This document shows, one piece after another, positions 5,676 through 5,722 of a DNA stretch of 5,722 nt. This DNA is from Clostridiales bacterium (GTDB lineage: Bacteria; Bacillota; Desulfitobacteriia; Desulfitobacteriales; Desulfitobacteriaceae), in the NCBI GenBank assembly GCA_027357125.1, contig DAHVVW010000151.1, positions 1 through 5,722 of the forward strand, given 5' to 3'. Position 1 is the first letter of the stretch. Each line of letters starts with the position of its first letter. The notes beneath the pieces are model-generated. The model was not told the origin of the DNA. It saw only the letters and a program-made list of their open reading frames with translations, and ran no database searches. The translations under genes and the position numbers were made by a program.

Positions 5676-5722
5676 ATGAAACTTGAGTTATTGGCACCCG
5701 CAGGGGACTTGGAAAAACTAAA
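5676..5722 (+). CDS. Peptidase U32 family protein, N-terminal fragment (cut by window)
   Basis: Only 15 complete codons are present, reading MKLELLAPAGDLEKL. The LLAPAG(D/N) start is highly characteristic of U32 family proteins (YrrN/YrrO, RlhA and TrhP relatives). These are annotated as peptidases, but several characterised members are tRNA or rRNA hydroxylation factors. The ATG at 5676 has AAGGAG at 5664-5669 with a six-base spacer, an excellent ribosome site. It lies 33 bases after the mltG stop with no terminator between, so it probably continues the same transcript. In Bacillus, yrrM (an O-methyltransferase gene) lies between mltG and the U32 genes; it is absent here. Which U32 subgroup this is cannot be told from the fragment. 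Confidence 0.85.
   Translation, partial: MKLELLAPAGDLEKL

Overview
The window reads as a stretch of a low-to-mid-GC Firmicutes (Bacillota) chromosome. The core order alaS, ireB (yrzL), ruvX (yrrK), a DUF1292 gene (yrzB), mltG (yrrL) and a U32 peptidase gene is the conserved block known from Bacillus and Clostridia. A ferredoxin-fused aldo/keto reductase and a VanW/G5 lipoprotein, both typical of anaerobes, point to a clostridial lineage. A Peptococcaceae/Desulfitobacterium-like organism is my best guess, but it is inferred from gene content and not from a database match. All genes lie on the + strand.

Layout. Positions 1-744 hold the C-terminal end of alanyl-tRNA synthetase. A 191-base gap (745-935) carries a short palindrome and a consensus -10 box, followed by ireB (936-1184). 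A strong hairpin (1196-1225) separates ireB from an aldo/keto reductase with two 4Fe-4S clusters (1257-2198). ruvX follows, starting at a TTG codon (2227-2694). A sigma-A type promoter (2714-2743) then drives a small acidic DUF1292 protein with an alternating His-Asp/Glu N-terminus (2773-3090). Positions 3091-3306 contain no convincing gene but end in a clear intrinsic terminator (3212-3244). A VanW-domain lipoprotein (3307-4602) and the endolytic murein transglycosylase MltG (4608-5642) form a tight two-gene cell-wall unit. The start of a U32-family protein (5676 onward) runs off the right edge.

Function. The region mixes translation (AlaRS), control of envelope stress through Ser/Thr kinase signalling (IreB), rRNA processing or Holliday junction-type nuclease activity (RuvX), and peptidoglycan metabolism (VanW protein, MltG). 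The reductase is the piece that does not belong to the conserved block. Several gene starts should be set downstream of the longest open frame: ireB at 936, the reductase at 1257, ruvX at the TTG at 2227, and the DUF1292 gene at 2773.

I did not find an undescribed system of the phage-defence, CRISPR or mobile-element kind. The unusual items are the reductase insertion, the His-rich repeat, the regulatory gap before ireB, and an open frame trailing the DUF1292 gene.
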